Assembly: GCF_041449215.1 (NCBI RefSeq)
Contig: NZ_JBGNFV010000001.1
Coordinates: 4,419,001 to 4,483,000, forward strand
Direction of reading: 5' to 3'
DNA from: Roseivirga sp. BDSF3-8
GTDB lineage: Bacteria; Bacteroidota; Bacteroidia; Cytophagales; Cyclobacteriaceae
Length of the DNA: 64,000 nucleotides
The notes under the pieces are model-generated. The model saw nothing but the letters and a program-made list of their open reading frames with translations. It was not told the origin of the DNA and searched no databases. Positions 62,198 to 64,000 of the stretch are shown one piece after another (positions within the stretch are counted from its first letter, which is position 1; each line of letters begins with the position of its first letter). Position numbers and translations under genes: made by a program.

Positions 62198-63988
62198 TTA
62201 TCCTTTAGTTGTTTCAGAAGCTTTAAGCGAATCCAGTTCGGCTTTCAGGGCCTGGTTTTCCTCGGTAAGTTCCTGCTGGTTACGCAGCATCTCTTCCTGG
62301 GTGGCCTGCATCTCTTCCTGGTTCTGACGTAGCTCTTCTTCCTGAGCTTTCATTTCGTCTGCCATCATCTGGGCTTTTTCCAGCAGATCACGCGTGGTTT
62401 CATTGGTTCTTACTGATCCCACTGTAGAGGCGAGACTTTCGCATAATCGCTCGATCATAGCTACTTCATAGTCTTTGAAGACATTAAAAGAAGCTATCTC
62501 CATCACACCGAATATATCATCATTATATTTCACGGGAAAAAGAACGATATTTTTTGGAGTGGCCTCACCCAGTCCTGAAGTGATAGTGAGGTAGTCATCC
62601 GGAACTTCTGTAAGCACAGTGGTTTCTTTTTCTAGATAGCACTGCCCGGCCAGTCCCTGGCCTATCTCAATTGTTCGCTCCATGAATTTCTTACGATCAT
62701 AAGCATACACGGAGGTCATCACGAGCTGCACACCATCCCCGCCGGGGCGCTCCTCGGCCAGGTAGATGGCAGCCTGATTTATGCCTACGTACTTTGCCAA
62801 CGCCCTGAGAACCTCATCACAGAGTTTGACGGTATTTTCCTGATTGCTGCGGAGGATGTCCCCGAACATAGCCATGCCCTGTGTACTCCAGCTACGTTGC
62901 TTTTCTTCTTCAGAGGTTTTTTGCAGCTTCTCTCGCATCTGAAGTAATTCATTGCCGAGCACATCCTGTTCACTCAAAGGAGTGAATTCATGGGTCAGGT
63001 TTCCGTTGCCTATCTCTTTTGCAAAATCCACATAGGAATTGGTGCCCTCCACCAGGTTATTCAGGGATTCTGTCATCTCCCCGATCTCATTTTTAGCTTT
63101 TCTTTGGATAAGTTCCACCTTTTCACCTCTTGCGAGCCTTTTAAGGCGGTCTTTCACCTGGTTTATCATCTGTACAATACTGCTGGTAAACCTGTATGTA
63201 AGTATAGAAGCAAAAACAAGCGCGGCAAAAGTGGCCAGTACAATGATCAGGTAGGTACGGCGCAGGTCATTGTAGTACTCTGTTTTCATTTCAGCCGCCA
63301 TAGCCGCCACACTATCTGTATAAACGCCTGATGAAATGATCCACCCGAGCGGTTTATAGAGCCTTGAGTAGCTTATTTTTTCCTCCTTCTCGCCAGTCTC
63401 TGGCTTTTCGATTACATATTCTACGAAAGCCTCACCTTCTGCCAGTGCACCTTCCACCCGTGCCTGATAGATGTTTTTACTATCGTACTTTTCCGTGTTA
63501 TACTTTTCAGCACTCATAACCTTACCTTCATTCTGAGGCTTGGCTGCGTGCATGATCATAGTAGGGTAGGGTAGCTGGGAGTTAGTGATCCAGAAGTAGC
63601 CGTTTCCTGAGTCAAAGCGAGAGTCCTTTAATATCCTTAAGGCTTCGTTTATAATCCCCTCTCTTGCCTGGGCGCCATATACTGTGAGAAGGCTGTCATC
63701 GGAGGCAGCCCGGTGCAGGCTGTCGTCAGGGATGAGGTTCTTTTTAATATATTCAAGCTGGTGGTTTGAGTCATTGGCCTGTTCATACTGAGAGTGAAGT
63801 ACGCCATACCCCACATCTACAATATCCTTGAGGTGCGTGCGGAGGTTGGCCATCTCCCTGTCTCTGAAATCTTTTATCTCCTTGTCGGTTTGCTGTTTGA
63901 TAAAATAAAGGGAGACACCGCTGACAAGCAAAGCAACGATGGTAAGCACGCCACACATCAGAAGAGTGACTTTCTTTTCCAGCTTCAT
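62198..63988 (-). CDS. Cache-HAMP-GAF membrane receptor without output domain
   Basis: A 596-residue receptor with membrane segments at about 8-30 and 248-270. The periplasmic part has DSGNGYFWITNSQLPYP and GWIISSGVYTD, the pattern of a single Cache (sCache_2-type) domain, known to bind small organic acids. HAMP (about 270-322), a second HAMP-like linker with RSWSTQGMAMFGDILR, a GAF domain (about 385-535) with GQGLAGQCYLEKETTVLTEV and a final coiled coil (about 540-590) with EEMQATQEEM follow. Nothing follows the coiled coil. The inner half is related to the receptors at 2921-5128 and 5810-7510. A porin gene follows after 8 bp. Confidence 0.87.
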   Translation of the reverse strand: MKLEKKVTLLMCGVLTIVALLVSGVSLYFIKQQTDKEIKDFRDREMANLRTHLKDIVDVGYGVLHSQYEQANDSNHQLEYIKKNLIPDDSLHRAASDDSLLTVYGAQAREGIINEALRILKDSRFDSGNGYFWITNSQLPYPTMIMHAAKPQNEGKVMSAEKYNTEKYDSKNIYQARVEGALAEGEAFVEYVIEKPETGEKEEKISYSRLYKPLGWIISSGVYTDSVAAMAAEMKTEYYNDLRRTYLIIVLATFAALVFASILTYRFTSSIVQMINQVKDRLKRLARGEKVELIQRKAKNEIGEMTESLNNLVEGTNSYVDFAKEIGNGNLTHEFTPLSEQDVLGNELLQMREKLQKTSEEEKQRSWSTQGMAMFGDILRSNQENTVKLCDEVLRALAKYVGINQAAIYLAEERPGGDGVQLVMTSVYAYDRKKFMERTIEIGQGLAGQCYLEKETTVLTEVPDDYLTITSGLGEATPKNIVLFPVKYNDDIFGVMEIASFNVFKDYEVAMIERLCESLASTVGSVRTNETTRDLLEKAQMMADEMKAQEEELRQNQEEMQATQEEMLRNQQELTEENQALKAELDSLKASETTKG

Positions 63989-64000
63989 ATAGTTAAAATT

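Overview
The window is a 64 kb stretch of chromosome from a member of the Bacteroidota, most likely order Cytophagales. The evidence is a compact primary sigma factor of 287 residues without region 1.1, several matches to the phylum-specific promoter (-33 TTTG or TTG, -7 TAnnTTTG; an exact TTTG-N19-TATATTTG lies before tRNA-Thr), a DUF5686/carboxypeptidase-regulatory-like outer-membrane protein, bacillithiol synthesis (BshB1), and a ParE/ParC topoisomerase IV pair in one operon. I see no insertion sequence, prophage, integrase or CRISPR array. It reads as core chromosome with scattered accessory genes.

Layout. 1-10206: a META-domain protein cut by the window edge, a VTT membrane protein, a chloramphenicol-acetyltransferase-type enzyme, a membrane-anchored MsrB, two related GAF receptors, a small lipoprotein, a thioredoxin-like protein and a sterol-desaturase-family enzyme. 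10207-22450: one long co-directional block, parE - small 4-helix-bundle sensor-like membrane protein - parC - TrmH-type methyltransferase - SanA-like protein - DUF5686 protein, followed by a TPR lipoprotein and thrS. 22451-23918: infC-rpmI-rplT with a rare ATT start on infC and a strong terminator. 24331-32796: an orphan PAS histidine kinase, an AsmA-like/GT51 fusion, two related SDR dehydrogenases, two tiny membrane-protein ORFs, a gamma-glutamyltransferase lipoprotein and a RidA-family protein. 32830-37050: treY-malQ. 37093-49031: tRNA-Met, START-like protein, LptF/G permease, rpsO, pnp, rpoD, trxB, bshB1, pdxH, YqgE, a DUF349 protein and tRNA-Thr. 49129-63988: ACR3 transporter, secreted six-EF-hand protein, SDR/cupin genes, membrane adenylate cyclase, amidohydrolase, AraC regulator, DinB protein, histidine kinase, TMEM43-family protein, DUF3817 protein, and a porin downstream of a Cache-type receptor.

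The clearest unexplained theme is signalling. Three membrane receptors (2921-5128, 5810-7510, 62198-63988) have unrelated sensory inputs: a two-TM periplasmic domain, a multi-TM domain and a Cache domain. They share the same inner part: HAMP-like linker, GAF domain, and a Glu/Gln-rich coiled coil containing EEMQATQEE. None has a kinase, cyclase, phosphatase or DNA-binding output. A short 4HB-type membrane protein inside the topoisomerase IV operon also lacks an output domain. Two histidine kinases (24331, 57728) have no response regulator beside them. All functional statements are sequence-based inferences made by eye; nothing was searched or aligned computationally.
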